Of a stretch of 27,953 nucleotides of DNA, positions 14,122-21,860 are shown one piece after another. Position 1 is the stretch's first letter; each line of letters opens with the position of its first letter. This DNA is from Actinomycetes bacterium (lineage in GTDB: Bacteria > Actinomycetota > Actinomycetes > Mycobacteriales > Mycobacteriaceae). The DNA lies in the NCBI GenBank assembly GCA_023416315.1, contig JAEZIA010000237.1, positions 1 to 27,953 of the forward strand, written 5' to 3'. Position numbers and translations under genes: made by a program. A model generated the notes under the pieces. The model saw only the letters and a program-made list of their open reading frames with translations. It had not been told where the DNA came from and did no database searches.

Positions 14122-16338
14122 TTGTTGGCCATCACGATCGAGCAGGAGCAGCTGGCCGAGGCCGTGACATCGTTCGCAGCCCGCCACGCTCCGATCGACA
14201 AGACGCGGGCCTGCATAGACTCGATCGCGGCCGGCGAGCTACCCACGTGGTGGGAGGAGTTCACCGCCAACGGGTTCCATGCTGTTCACCTTCCCGAGGA
14301 GCTTGGCGGTCAGGGCGGCACCCTTGCCGACACGGCGTGCATCGTCGAGGCAGCGGCCGCGGCGCTGCTGCCCGGCCCGCTGTTGAGCACGGTGGCCGCC
14401 AGTGCCGTGGCGTGCCTGGCCGATTCGACGGCGCTGGCGGCCGACCTCGCCGGCGGTGCGACGGCGGCGGTGGTGCTACCGGAGGACTCCACGGTGCGCG
14501 CCGTGCCCGATGGCGCCGGCTGGCGCCTGACCGGCTCCATCGGTAGCACCCTCGGTCTGCTTGCCGCGCAACGTCTTCTGCTGGCCACGCATTCCGAGGA
14601 CGGTGCCGTCCAGTGGTTCGCACTGGATATCAGCGCCGCGGGCCCCGGGCTCACCGTCGACCAACAGCGTGGCACCGATCTGAGCACCGACGTCGGCGTG
14701 CTCACCGTCGACGACTATCCGGTGCCGGCCGAGCAGCTGGTCTCAGGGATCGACGTCGAGCGCGCGCGTTGCGTCGTCGTCGCCTTGACGGCGTGTGCAT
14801 CGGCAGGCACGGTGCGCAAGGGCGTCGAGACCGCGGTGAACTACATCCGCACCCGCGAGCAGTTCGGCAAGCCGGTCGGGTCGTTCCAGGCGCTGCAGCA
14901 CAAGGCGGCGATCCTGCTGGTCAATGCGGAGTTGGCGTCCGCGTCGGCCTGGGATGCGGTACGCGCGATCGATGAGAGCATCGAGCAGCACCGACTGGCG
15001 GCGGCATCGGCGGCGCTGATGGCGGTGTGCGCGGGCCCCGACCTGATGCTCGACGCGCTGCTGATGTTCGGTGCCATCGGCTACACCTGGGAACACGACA
15101 CCCATTTGTACTGGCGCCGGGCCACCAGCCTGGGCGCATCGCTGGGGTCGACCCCGCGGTGGGCTCGGGAGGCCGGTGAACTGTCCCGCGCGCTGAAGCG
15201 TTCCACGGCAATCCATCTCGGTGACGTCGAGTCCGAATTCCGCGCCCGCATCGCCCGGACGCTTGACGAAGCGCTGACCCTGCGGAACGAGACACCCACC
15301 GACGACCGTCGGGCACCGGGGTTGGCGTACGGCTCACAACGCGACCTACTGGCCGAGGCCGGTCTGGTCGCCCCGCACCTGCCCGCCCCCTGGGGTATCG
15401 CCGCCACACCGATACAGCAGGTGATCATCACCGAGGAGTTCGACAAGCGCCCCGACCTCGTACGGCCCTCGCTCAACATTGCGGAGTGGATTCTGCCGAC
15501 CATCCTCGACAGCGGGACCGACGCCCAGCGTGACCGTTTCGCGTGGCCGATGCTGCGCGGGACGCAGCGGTGGTGTCAGTTGTTCAGCGAACCGGGCGCC
15601 GGCTCGGACCTCGCTTCCCTGGCCACCCGGGCCCAGAAGGTCGACGGCGGCTGGTTGATCAACGGGCACAAGATCTGGACATCCTCGGCGCACGTCGCGC
15701 AGTTCGGCGCCATGCTCGCGCGCACCGATCCCGAGGCGTCCAAACACCGCGGCATCAGTTACTTCCTGGTGGGCATGTCCTCCCCCGGTATCGAGATCAG
15801 CCCGATCAAACAGGCCAGCGGCCATTTCGACTTCAACGAGGTCTTCCTCACCGACGTCTTCGTCGGCGACGACATGCTGGTCGGCGAGCCCGGCCACGGC
15901 TGGGACCTGGCAGTGGCGACGATGGCCGTCGAGCGCACCGCGATCGGCAATTACGTCAACATCGATCGGTCCGAAGCGCTTCGCCGGATGGCTGACGTCA
16001 ACGGCCCCGACCACGATGCGACGGTGCAGGCGCTCGGCGGCATCGAAGCCCACACCACCGCCATCAAAGCCATGGTTCTGCGCGAAACCCTGCGCCTGGT
16101 CGAAGGCCAGGGCCCCGGGCCGACGTCGAGCATCGCCAAGTATGCGATGGTGCTGCTGCTGCGCCGGGCGTCCACCGCGACCCTGGGACTCACCGGACGC
16201 CTTGCGATGCTGGAGGATTCGGAACCCCCGGTGATCGGGCCCTACTTCGACATGCCGTCCGAACTCATCGGTGGCGGCACCGCCGAGATTCAGCTGACGA
16301 TCATCGCCTCGATGATCTTGGGCCTGCCACGGAAATAG
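14122..16338 (+). CDS. Fused two-domain acyl-CoA dehydrogenase (FadE)
   Basis: 738 residues, about twice the usual 380, with two acyl-CoA dehydrogenase domains joined near residues 365-395. The first half keeps the RTREQFGKPVGSFQ segment (243-256), which contributes to FAD binding across a subunit interface, but lacks the SEPGxGSD motif. The second half has FSEPGAGSDLASLATRA (about 488-504) and ends with LIGGGTAEIQ, but lacks the RxQFG segment. A single composite active site per polypeptide is therefore likely, as in the heteromeric mycobacterial FadE enzymes and fused relatives such as FadE34. Translation starts at one of two adjacent TTG codons right after the amidohydrolase TGA. It would desaturate an acyl-CoA, perhaps a sterol- or ring-derived one (inferred). 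Confidence 0.9.
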   Translation: MLAITIEQEQLAEAVTSFAARHAPIDKTRACIDSIAAGELPTWWEEFTANGFHAVHLPEELGGQGGTLADTACIVEAAAAALLPGPLLSTVAASAVACLADSTALAADLAGGATAAVVLPEDSTVRAVPDGAGWRLTGSIGSTLGLLAAQRLLLATHSEDGAVQWFALDISAAGPGLTVDQQRGTDLSTDVGVLTVDDYPVPAEQLVSGIDVERARCVVVALTACASAGTVRKGVETAVNYIRTREQFGKPVGSFQALQHKAAILLVNAELASASAWDAVRAIDESIEQHRLAAASAALMAVCAGPDLMLDALLMFGAIGYTWEHDTHLYWRRATSLGASLGSTPRWAREAGELSRALKRSTAIHLGDVESEFRARIARTLDEALTLRNETPTDDRRAPGLAYGSQRDLLAEAGLVAPHLPAPWGIAATPIQQVIITEEFDKRPDLVRPSLNIAEWILPTILDSGTDAQRDRFAWPMLRGTQRWCQLFSEPGAGSDLASLATRAQKVDGGWLINGHKIWTSSAHVAQFGAMLARTDPEASKHRGISYFLVGMSSPGIEISPIKQASGHFDFNEVFLTDVFVGDDMLVGEPGHGWDLAVATMAVERTAIGNYVNIDRSEALRRMADVNGPDHDATVQALGGIEAHTTAIKAMVLRETLRLVEGQGPGPTSSIAKYAMVLLLRRASTATLGLTGRLAMLEDSEPPVIGPYFDMPSELIGGGTAEIQLTIIASMILGLPRK

Positions 16339-16359
16339 TTGGAAAGGACGCACTCCGCG

Positions 16360-17553
16360 ATGACCACAGAGCTTCCGTTCACCTTCTTCGATTGTGACAA
16401 CCACTATTACGAGGCCGAGGACGCGTTCACGCGCTACATCGAGCCGAAGTTCAAGAAGCGCGCCATCCAGTGGGCTCAACTCGACGGCAGGCAGCGGTTG
16501 ATCGTCGGGGGCAGGGTCAACCGGTTCATCCCAAACCCGACGTTCGACCCGGTGGGCAAACCCGGTGCGTTGGACGAGTACTTCCGTGGTCGCAATCCGC
16601 GGGGTGCCGACCTCAACGCGTTGTTCGGTGAACTGGAGCCGATCCGGCCGGAGTACCGCGACCGTGATGCCCGGCTGGCGACCATGGATGCCCAGGGCAT
16701 GCAGGGCTGCATCATGCTGCCGACACTCGGGGTGGGCATGGAACAGGCCCTGCTTCCCGACTTCGACGCGACCGTTGCGACGTTCAAGGCCTTCAACCGC
16801 TGGTTGGACGACGACTGGGGATTCGCTTATCAAGAACGGATCTTCACCGCTCCGTACATCACGATGTGCAAACCCGACAATGCGGTCCGGGAACTCGAGT
16901 GGGCACTGGAGCGTGACGCTCGGTTCATCGTGATGATTCCCGGCCCGATCACCACCGAAGTCGGCATGCGCCCACCCGGTGACCCGATGTTCGACGAGTT
17001 CTGGCAACTGGCCAACGATTCCGGGATCACCGTCTGCTACCACTCCGGTGAGACGTATTACTCGAAGTTCATGCCGGCGTGGGGCGAGTCCGACTACATG
17101 ATGTCGTTCAACGCGCTGCTGGGCTTCCGGAGTTTGTTCAGCGGTGATGCCATCCAGGACACCTTCGCCAACCACCTGCACAACGGATTGTTCCTGCGTT
17201 TCCCGAACCTGCGGATGGCGTGCATCGAGAGCGGTTCGACATGGGTATTCCATTTGTTCGAGAAGCTGACCAAGTCCTGGGGGCAGATTCCGTTCATCTA
17301 TCAGGAAGACCCGCGGGAAACCTTCAAGCGTCACGTCTGGGTGTCGCCGTTCTACGAGGACGAGTTGGCCAGCCTGGTGAAGCTGATGGGTGAGGACCAC
17401 ATCCTGATGGGTTCGGACTACCCGCATGTCGAAGGCCTGGCGGAGCCGGCGTCCTACATCAAGGACCTGCAGAACTTCGACTACACGCCCGAACAGTGCC
17501 GCAAGGTCATGCGGGACAACGGGATCGAGCTGTCGATTCGGCGGCCGGTGTAG
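16360..17553 (+). CDS. Amidohydrolase-family (Amidohydro_2) metal-dependent hydrolase
   Basis: 397 residues from the ATG at 16360 (GGAAAGGA about 11 nt upstream). An in-frame TTG directly after the FadE stop would add seven residues. TIM-barrel Amidohydro_2 features are present: DCDNHYYE (11-18), where the usual HxH is D13-N-H15; His228 in CYHSG; Glu290 in CIESGSTW; and Asp353 in GSDYPHVEG. Unlike the first amidohydrolase of this operon, most metal ligands are retained, and an acidic residue in place of the first His also occurs in the ACMSD/gamma-resorcylate decarboxylase group. Hydrolysis or non-oxidative decarboxylation are both possible. It is the third gene of the operon, 21 nt after fadE. 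Confidence 0.88.
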   Translation: MTTELPFTFFDCDNHYYEAEDAFTRYIEPKFKKRAIQWAQLDGRQRLIVGGRVNRFIPNPTFDPVGKPGALDEYFRGRNPRGADLNALFGELEPIRPEYRDRDARLATMDAQGMQGCIMLPTLGVGMEQALLPDFDATVATFKAFNRWLDDDWGFAYQERIFTAPYITMCKPDNAVRELEWALERDARFIVMIPGPITTEVGMRPPGDPMFDEFWQLANDSGITVCYHSGETYYSKFMPAWGESDYMMSFNALLGFRSLFSGDAIQDTFANHLHNGLFLRFPNLRMACIESGSTWVFHLFEKLTKSWGQIPFIYQEDPRETFKRHVWVSPFYEDELASLVKLMGEDHILMGSDYPHVEGLAEPASYIKDLQNFDYTPEQCRKVMRDNGIELSIRRPV

Positions 17554-17562
17554 CTGCGGTTC

Positions 17563-17847
17563 GTGGAGGTCGCCAAGACCAGTCTGGTCGCCATGCTGCT
17601 GGAGGTCGGCGAGGAAAATGCCGCCGTGCTGCTGGCTCGCTCGACGCTGCCCGATGAACTCGACACCGAGACCGATCTCGACGTCCTGCTCACCTTCGGT
17701 CTCGACCGCGATCAGCTCGACGAGGTCGCCCGGCTGACGATCGGCGAGATCGAACCCGAGGATGTCAACACCCGACGCAGGCGCGACGCGATGGACAAGG
17801 CGATCTCCCGGCGCTGGGCCGACCTGGTCGACCGCTGGACGACGTAG
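17563..17847 (+). CDS. Small acidic protein of unknown function, in frame after the amidohydrolase stop
   Basis: 94 residues from a GTG at 17563; an ATG at 17593 is the alternative. I do not recognise a family. The codons have the strong G/C third-position bias of real genes here. The N-terminal half is acidic and leucine-rich (EVGEENAAVLLARS..., DELDTETDLDVLLTFGLDRDQLDEV), probably helical. The C-terminus is basic and ends ISRRWADLVDRWTT. The reading frame is the same as that of the preceding amidohydrolase, separated only by its TAG and three codons, with no clear ribosome site. Coupled re-initiation, readthrough, or an ancestral fusion split by a nonsense mutation are all possible. Confidence 0.6.
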   Translation: MEVAKTSLVAMLLEVGEENAAVLLARSTLPDELDTETDLDVLLTFGLDRDQLDEVARLTIGEIEPEDVNTRRRRDAMDKAISRRWADLVDRWTT

Positions 17848-17849
17848 CG

Positions 17850-17917
17850 CGCGCCGAGTGTGGGCCTCACGTACGGAATTTCGCCGAAAACCGTACCTAG
17901 CACCCACCCTCGGTGCG
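17850..17917. repeat. Long imperfect inverted repeat / hairpin, possible terminator
   Basis: Outer arms of 15 nt (17850-17864 and 17903-17917) pair at 13 of 15 positions. Inner arms GTACGG (17871-17876) and CCGTAC (17891-17896) pair perfectly around a 14-nt loop. It begins three bases after the small ORF's stop, so it could end the amidohydrolase operon. No T-run follows, so an intrinsic terminator is not certain. It also has the look of a dispersed intergenic element. The gap to the cutinase gene (17848-18051) holds nothing else I can name, apart from a GC-rich palindrome at 17926-17938. Confidence 0.55.
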
Positions 17918-18051
17918 ACGCCTTCGGCGGCAGCCGCCCTCGCGGCCACTACCTGCTAACCGGTACACCGATTGGTGGACAGCGTCGATGTGCGCGCCCG
18001 TCCCGCGCGGGAGTCTTGACCCAACAGTTCAGGACATCTCGGGAGGAACCC

Positions 18052-18756
18052 ATGAAGCTCCGCACTCTGGCCGCCGCAGGGTTATCAGCAGCCGCACTCA
18101 TCGGTCCGGCTCCGGTTGCCGCCGCCGACACGTCGTGCCCCGACGTCCAGGTCGTATTCGCCCGCGGCACCTTCGAGGCTCCCGGCGTCGGTGCGACCGG
18201 ACAGGCGTTTGTGGACGCGTTGAGTTCCCGGCTCGCCGGTAAAGACACCATCGGTATCTACGGGGTGATTTACCCTGCATCACTGGACTTTCAGCAGGCC
18301 GCCGACGGTATCGCCGACGCCAGCAACGAGATCGAATCGATCTCGGCGAGCTGCCCCAACACCAAGATCGTGCTCGGCGGGTACTCGCAGGGAGCCGCGG
18401 TAGCCGGGTATACGACCACCGAGACGGTGCCCGCCAACTTCGTGCTGCCGACCGGCGTCAGCGGACCCATGCCGCCGGCGGTGGCCAACCACGTCGCGGC
18501 CGTCGTGCTGTTCGGGACGCCGGCCGACTGGGTGCTCGGCCTCGCCGATCACGACGCGCCGCCACTGCGCATCGGCGCGCTGTACCAGCCGAAGACGTTG
18601 GAACTGTGCGCTCCCGGTGATCCGGTGTGCTCACCCGGCGGCCTCGACCGCTCGGCACACAGCGCCTACAAGACCAACGGGATGGCCGACCAGGCGGCCG
18701 ACTTCGTCGTCAACGCGCTGAGGGCCTCCACACCCACACCACAGCAGGCGGTGTAA
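18052..18756 (+). CDS. Secreted cutinase-family serine esterase
   Basis: 234 residues from the ATG at 18052 with GGGAGGA upstream. The frame is open further upstream but crosses the hairpin region and is not coding. The signal peptide MKLRTLAAAGLSAAALIGPAPVAAADT is cleaved near residue 26. Catalytic residues in family order are Ser112 in GGYSQGA, Asp190 in GDPVC and His203 in RSAHSAY; Cys29/Cys101 and Cys186/Cys193 would form the two disulphides. The length matches the mycobacterial Culp (cutinase-like) proteins, which hydrolyse esters or lipids at the cell surface. It differs from the longer cutinase at 1996-2817, so the two are paralogues with probably different substrates. Confidence 0.92.
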   Translation: MKLRTLAAAGLSAAALIGPAPVAAADTSCPDVQVVFARGTFEAPGVGATGQAFVDALSSRLAGKDTIGIYGVIYPASLDFQQAADGIADASNEIESISASCPNTKIVLGGYSQGAAVAGYTTTETVPANFVLPTGVSGPMPPAVANHVAAVVLFGTPADWVLGLADHDAPPLRIGALYQPKTLELCAPGDPVCSPGGLDRSAHSAYKTNGMADQAADFVVNALRASTPTPQQAV

Positions 18757-18802
18757 TCAGCCATTGCCCCGCCGTTGCGCACCAAGGTGCGGCAGGGTAT
18801 CG

Positions 18803-19591
18803 GTGGTGGACACCAACCTCACGGACAAAGTCGCTGTCGTCACCGGCGCCAGTAAGGGCATCGGCCTGGCGACGACCCAGGCCCTGGTCGCCGCGGGTGC
18901 ACACGTGGTCGCTGGGGCCCGGCACACCAGCAGCGACCTCGACGCCCTGGTGGCGGCCGGCTCGGCCACCTTCGTGCCCGCAGACCTCGCCACCGCCGAC
19001 GGCCCGAAGACCCTGATCGCCGCCGCCGCGGAGCGCGGCGGCATCGACATCCTGGTCAACAACACCGGCGCGGTCACACCGCGATTCGACGGTCTGCTCT
19101 CGGTGTCCGACGACGACTGGATGGCCTCGATCGCAGTGAACTTCCTGTCCGCAGTGCGGGCTACCCGGGAGGCCATCCCCCACATGCTGACCCGCGGTGG
19201 CGGCTCGATCGTGATGATCGGATCGGTCAACGCGACGCTTCCGGAATGGAACATCGTCGACTACAGCGCCACCAAGGCGGCGTTGGCCAACTTCGCCAAG
19301 AGTGTGTCGAAAGAATTCGGTCACAATGGGATTCGGGTCAACACGATCAGCCCAGGTCCGGTGGCCACCGATCTGTGGCTGGCCGACCACGGCGTGGCCG
19401 CACAATTCGCCGCGGCGAGCGGAGCCAGCCCGGATGAAGTCGTGGAGTCGGCGGTCGCCGGATCGGCAACGGGCCGATTCACCACCGCCGGGGAGGTCGC
19501 CGACCTGGCCGTCTTCCTGGCCGGTGACCGCGCGGCCAATATCACCGGCTCCGACCTCCGCATCGACGGCGGCTATGTCAGCACCGTGTAG
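18803..19591 (+). CDS. Short-chain dehydrogenase/reductase
   Basis: 262 residues from a GTG at 18803; a longer TTG start at 18764 would add a Arg/Cys-rich stretch that does not look like SDR. The classical motifs are TGASKGIG (14-21), NNTG, a catalytic Ser in MIGSVN, and Tyr154-SAT-Lys158. SPGPVATDLW is the post-catalytic loop, and DLRIDGGY is a FabG-like ending. GCAGGG lies five bases before the start. It is 46 nt after the cutinase gene on the same strand, so it may be co-transcribed. The substrate is unknown. Confidence 0.87.
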   Translation: MVDTNLTDKVAVVTGASKGIGLATTQALVAAGAHVVAGARHTSSDLDALVAAGSATFVPADLATADGPKTLIAAAAERGGIDILVNNTGAVTPRFDGLLSVSDDDWMASIAVNFLSAVRATREAIPHMLTRGGGSIVMIGSVNATLPEWNIVDYSATKAALANFAKSVSKEFGHNGIRVNTISPGPVATDLWLADHGVAAQFAAASGASPDEVVESAVAGSATGRFTTAGEVADLAVFLAGDRAANITGSDLRIDGGYVSTV

Positions 19592-19697
19592 CAGCAGTCG
19601 CGTGTCGATACCGCGGGATGACACTCGTGGTCCCGGGCACTTTTCCGGTGCAGGACGGCTGCGACCGTACTGATCGACCGAACGAAGGCAGGTAGCC

Positions 19698-20351
19698 ATG
19701 CATGACCTCGAGGACGCGATCACCGACCGCCGGTCCGTGCGCTTGTTCCTGCGGGACAAGCCGGTGCCCCGGGGGCTGGTGACCGAGTCACTGAAGTTGG
19801 CAATTCGCGCGCCCTCGAATTCCAACGTCCAGCCGTGGCACGTTGTGTTCGCGTCCGGGCCGGCCCGGGATCGGCTGGCCGAAGCGCTGCTGGAGCAGGC
19901 CGATATCGCGGCGCCGAACGTGCCCGAACTGCCGGAATCCTTCGCCCACCTGCGCCGCGAGCTGGGCGCCCTGGTGTACGGCACCATGGGCGTGGCGCGC
20001 GATGATGTCGAGGCCAGACGGCTTGCGGTGCTGCGTAATTGGGAGTTTTTCCGAGCTCCCCTTGCCGGGGTCGTGTGTATGCACCGGGACCTGGGCTACG
20101 TCGACGCCGTCGGGGTCGGCATGTTCCTGCAGACCTTCCTGCTCGCGCTCACCGCGCGCGGGCTCGGCAGCTGTGTGCAGGTGTCGGTGGCCGGCTATCC
20201 CGACGTCCTGCGCGAGCACCTCGGCATCGCCGACGACATGCGCATCCTGTGCGGGGTCTCCATCGGCTATCCCGATCCGGGGTTCGCCTGCAATCAGCTG
20301 CATGTGCCGCGCAATCCGCTGGAGAAGAACTTCGTCTTCATCGACAGCTGA
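19698..20351 (+). CDS. Nitroreductase-family FMN-dependent oxidoreductase
   Basis: 217 residues from the ATG at 19698, with AGGCAGG upstream. The N-terminus DAITDRRSVRLFLRDKPVP has the Arg-Arg-Ser FMN-phosphate motif of nitroreductases. APSNSNVQPWHVV (about 38-50) and the late GLGSCVQVSVAGYPDVLREHLGI and ILCGVSIGYPDP segments are the other family landmarks. It should be a dimeric FMN enzyme using NAD(P)H on quinones, nitro compounds or enones; the physiological substrate is unknown. It lies 106 nt after the SDR. The stop abuts the convergent DUF1906 stop, forming TGATCA. Confidence 0.88.
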   Translation: MHDLEDAITDRRSVRLFLRDKPVPRGLVTESLKLAIRAPSNSNVQPWHVVFASGPARDRLAEALLEQADIAAPNVPELPESFAHLRRELGALVYGTMGVARDDVEARRLAVLRNWEFFRAPLAGVVCMHRDLGYVDAVGVGMFLQTFLLALTARGLGSCVQVSVAGYPDVLREHLGIADDMRILCGVSIGYPDPGFACNQLHVPRNPLEKNFVFIDS

Positions 20352-21107
20352 TCAGCGGGCCAAGTCCCACTGGCCGAAGTCGGATGCCAGGACGTCATCG
20401 ACGTCGACACTGACACCGTCGATGATCGCGCCGGGGTCCGACGCCGTGACCACCTCACGTTGGAAGAGCACCGCGGCGGGTTCACGCTTGCCGCCCGACC
20501 ACGCTTTGGTCTGCCAGGCCCAGCGGTAGCCGGGAGTGGTGGAGTGGCCGATGACACCGTCGCCGATCGCCCATCCGAGCTGGCGCGCACCCCCGTAGAT
20601 TCCGGTGCGCTCGGCACCGAGCACCGAATTGATACCGCGGAACCATTGGACCGCAGTCGTCTTCCACGCGTCCGCGCTGATGTCCTCGTCGACACTGAAG
20701 AAGATCGGCGCCGAACCGGGGCCGCCGGCCGCACCATGAAGCCGCAGCGCGGTCTGCGCATCCGCCACGCCCCCGTCATAGCCGCGGGTGAAATCCGATG
20801 GCGTGGGCCAGCCGGGCTTACCGAACTGGTAACAGCTGACGACGTGCAGGCCCGCCGCGATGAGGCCATCGGTGTACTCCCGGGTGACCGGCTTGAAATC
20901 GAAGGTGGCGCCTGGCCGTAACTCCGACACATACACCAGAGCCCCGTCGTACCCGGCGGCCTTGATCTGCTCAGGACTCACCAGACGCGTTGCGAAGTCG
21001 ATGAGCCGCAGCCCGTCAGCGGATGCCTTCGGCGCGGGAAGGACAGCGGCTCCGGCGAGTGCCGTGAGTGCGAACCGGAAGACGTCCCGGCGGTTCGGCT
21101 CGGTCAC
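20352..21107 (-). CDS. Tat-exported DUF1906 glycoside-hydrolase-like protein (Rv2525c-like)
   Basis: 251 residues from a GTG that overlaps the TGA of the upstream L,D-transpeptidase-like gene. The N-terminus NRRDVFRFALTALAGAAVLPAPKASA has the twin-arginine motif (residues 6-7), a hydrophobic core and an ASA cleavage site near 30, so export by Tat is expected. The mature part matches the DUF1906/Rv2525c-like TIM-barrel family: LIDFATRLVSPEQIKAAGYDGALVYVSE, VVSCYQFGK, AAGGPGSAPIFFSVDED, GIYGGARQLGWA and DVDDVLASDFGQWDL. That family is proposed to act on peptidoglycan, but its catalysis has not been settled as far as I know. Pairing with an L,D-transpeptidase supports a cell-wall role. Confidence 0.9.
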   Translation of the reverse strand: MTEPNRRDVFRFALTALAGAAVLPAPKASADGLRLIDFATRLVSPEQIKAAGYDGALVYVSELRPGATFDFKPVTREYTDGLIAAGLHVVSCYQFGKPGWPTPSDFTRGYDGGVADAQTALRLHGAAGGPGSAPIFFSVDEDISADAWKTTAVQWFRGINSVLGAERTGIYGGARQLGWAIGDGVIGHSTTPGYRWAWQTKAWSGGKREPAAVLFQREVVTASDPGAIIDGVSVDVDDVLASDFGQWDLAR

Positions 21108-21766
21108 GACCGCGCCGGGATCAGCGACGGGTCGCCGACTCCGATGGTGATCTGCGGATTGGCAGCCGGGTCAAGCCAATTGAGGATTGAACGCATCTCG
21201 TCGCGGCCGATCGCGACACACCCCCAGGTGGGGTTGCCGTCGGTGACGTGCAGGAAGATCCCGGCCACCTTCCCGGGAATGCGCTGGGGATTGGACGTGA
21301 TGTTCACCGCGTAGTCATAGACCGGGCCGGAGTCGTAAAGGTTCTCCGCGATCGACGACGGCTGTGCGGCCGCTCGCACATGGGTGTTGTACGTCGGGGA
21401 CTTGCCGTCCTCGTCCCACCAATCCTGGTTCGTAGCCTGGAAATACGGCATCTTGGTGCCGGGATTGGGCTGGCGTCCGAAGGCCTGGTCGAAGCCGAAC
21501 GTGCCCTCCGGTGTGCGGTACACACCGTCGGCAGGGGCTCCGACGCCCAGCTCACCGACCTTGGCCGGTGTCGGCCCCAGCACCACCTTCCAGTCCTGCC
21601 CGACCCGCTGGAACGCGGTCAGGGTTCCGGTGGTGGCGTTGGCGGCCGGAACGCCCACAACGATCCACTGGGAAGAGTCCGAGGCCGCGGTTGCCGGCGG
21701 CGCCAACAGCAAGCTCAACAACATCGCCAGGCAGATCCGCACCATGAGGCTCGCCACGGCGTTCAT
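21104..21766 (-). CDS. Exported L,D-transpeptidase (YkuD) domain protein
   Basis: 220 residues from the ATG at 21766; a GTG three codons upstream is possible and neither has a strong ribosome site. A signal peptide spans residues 1-27 (LMVRICLAMLLSLLLAPPATAA). The catalytic region reads GIFLHVTDGNPTWGCVAIGRDEM: His173 and Cys183 fit the YkuD H-x(n)-G-C pattern, although the canonical S-x-G-C is T-W-G-C here. TPEGTFGFDQAFG is the usual upstream strand. No Ig-like or LysM domain is present, unlike the major mycobacterial Ldt enzymes, so it could be an atypical transpeptidase, carboxypeptidase or scaffold. It is translationally coupled to the DUF1906 gene. Confidence 0.83.
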   Translation of the reverse strand: MNAVASLMVRICLAMLLSLLLAPPATAASDSSQWIVVGVPAANATTGTLTAFQRVGQDWKVVLGPTPAKVGELGVGAPADGVYRTPEGTFGFDQAFGRQPNPGTKMPYFQATNQDWWDEDGKSPTYNTHVRAAAQPSSIAENLYDSGPVYDYAVNITSNPQRIPGKVAGIFLHVTDGNPTWGCVAIGRDEMRSILNWLDPAANPQITIGVGDPSLIPARS

Positions 21767-21817
21767 GGTAACCACACGGTGGGGCCGATCCTGGGTAGCG
21801 AAATGGGCTGCCGGTGG

Positions 21818-21835
21818 CAGTACTGGACCGTACTG
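21818..21835. promoter_or_regulatory. Candidate TetR operator upstream of tetR (copy 1)
   Basis: CAGTAC-TGGACC-GTACTG, a palindrome with perfect arms; with two more outer bases on each side the arms are 8 bp (21816-21837). It lies 25 nt upstream of the chosen TetR start and about 50 nt upstream of the divergent transpeptidase start. It matches the site before mmpL at 15 of 18 positions. Confidence 0.6.
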
Positions 21836-21860
21836 CCGCCTGCGCTCTATGGTGGGCGCT

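Noticed and set aside
17926..17938. GGCGGC-A-GCCGCC as an independent regulatory site
   Set aside because: Short GC-only palindromes are expected by chance in this composition; noted only together with the adjacent long hairpin.
15346..17949. Very long minus-strand open frame (867 codons) opposite the fadE/amidohydrolase genes
   Set aside because: It is a GC-rich antisense shadow: low-complexity Arg/Gly/Asp/His composition, no domain, and it overlaps two clear enzymes with intact motifs.
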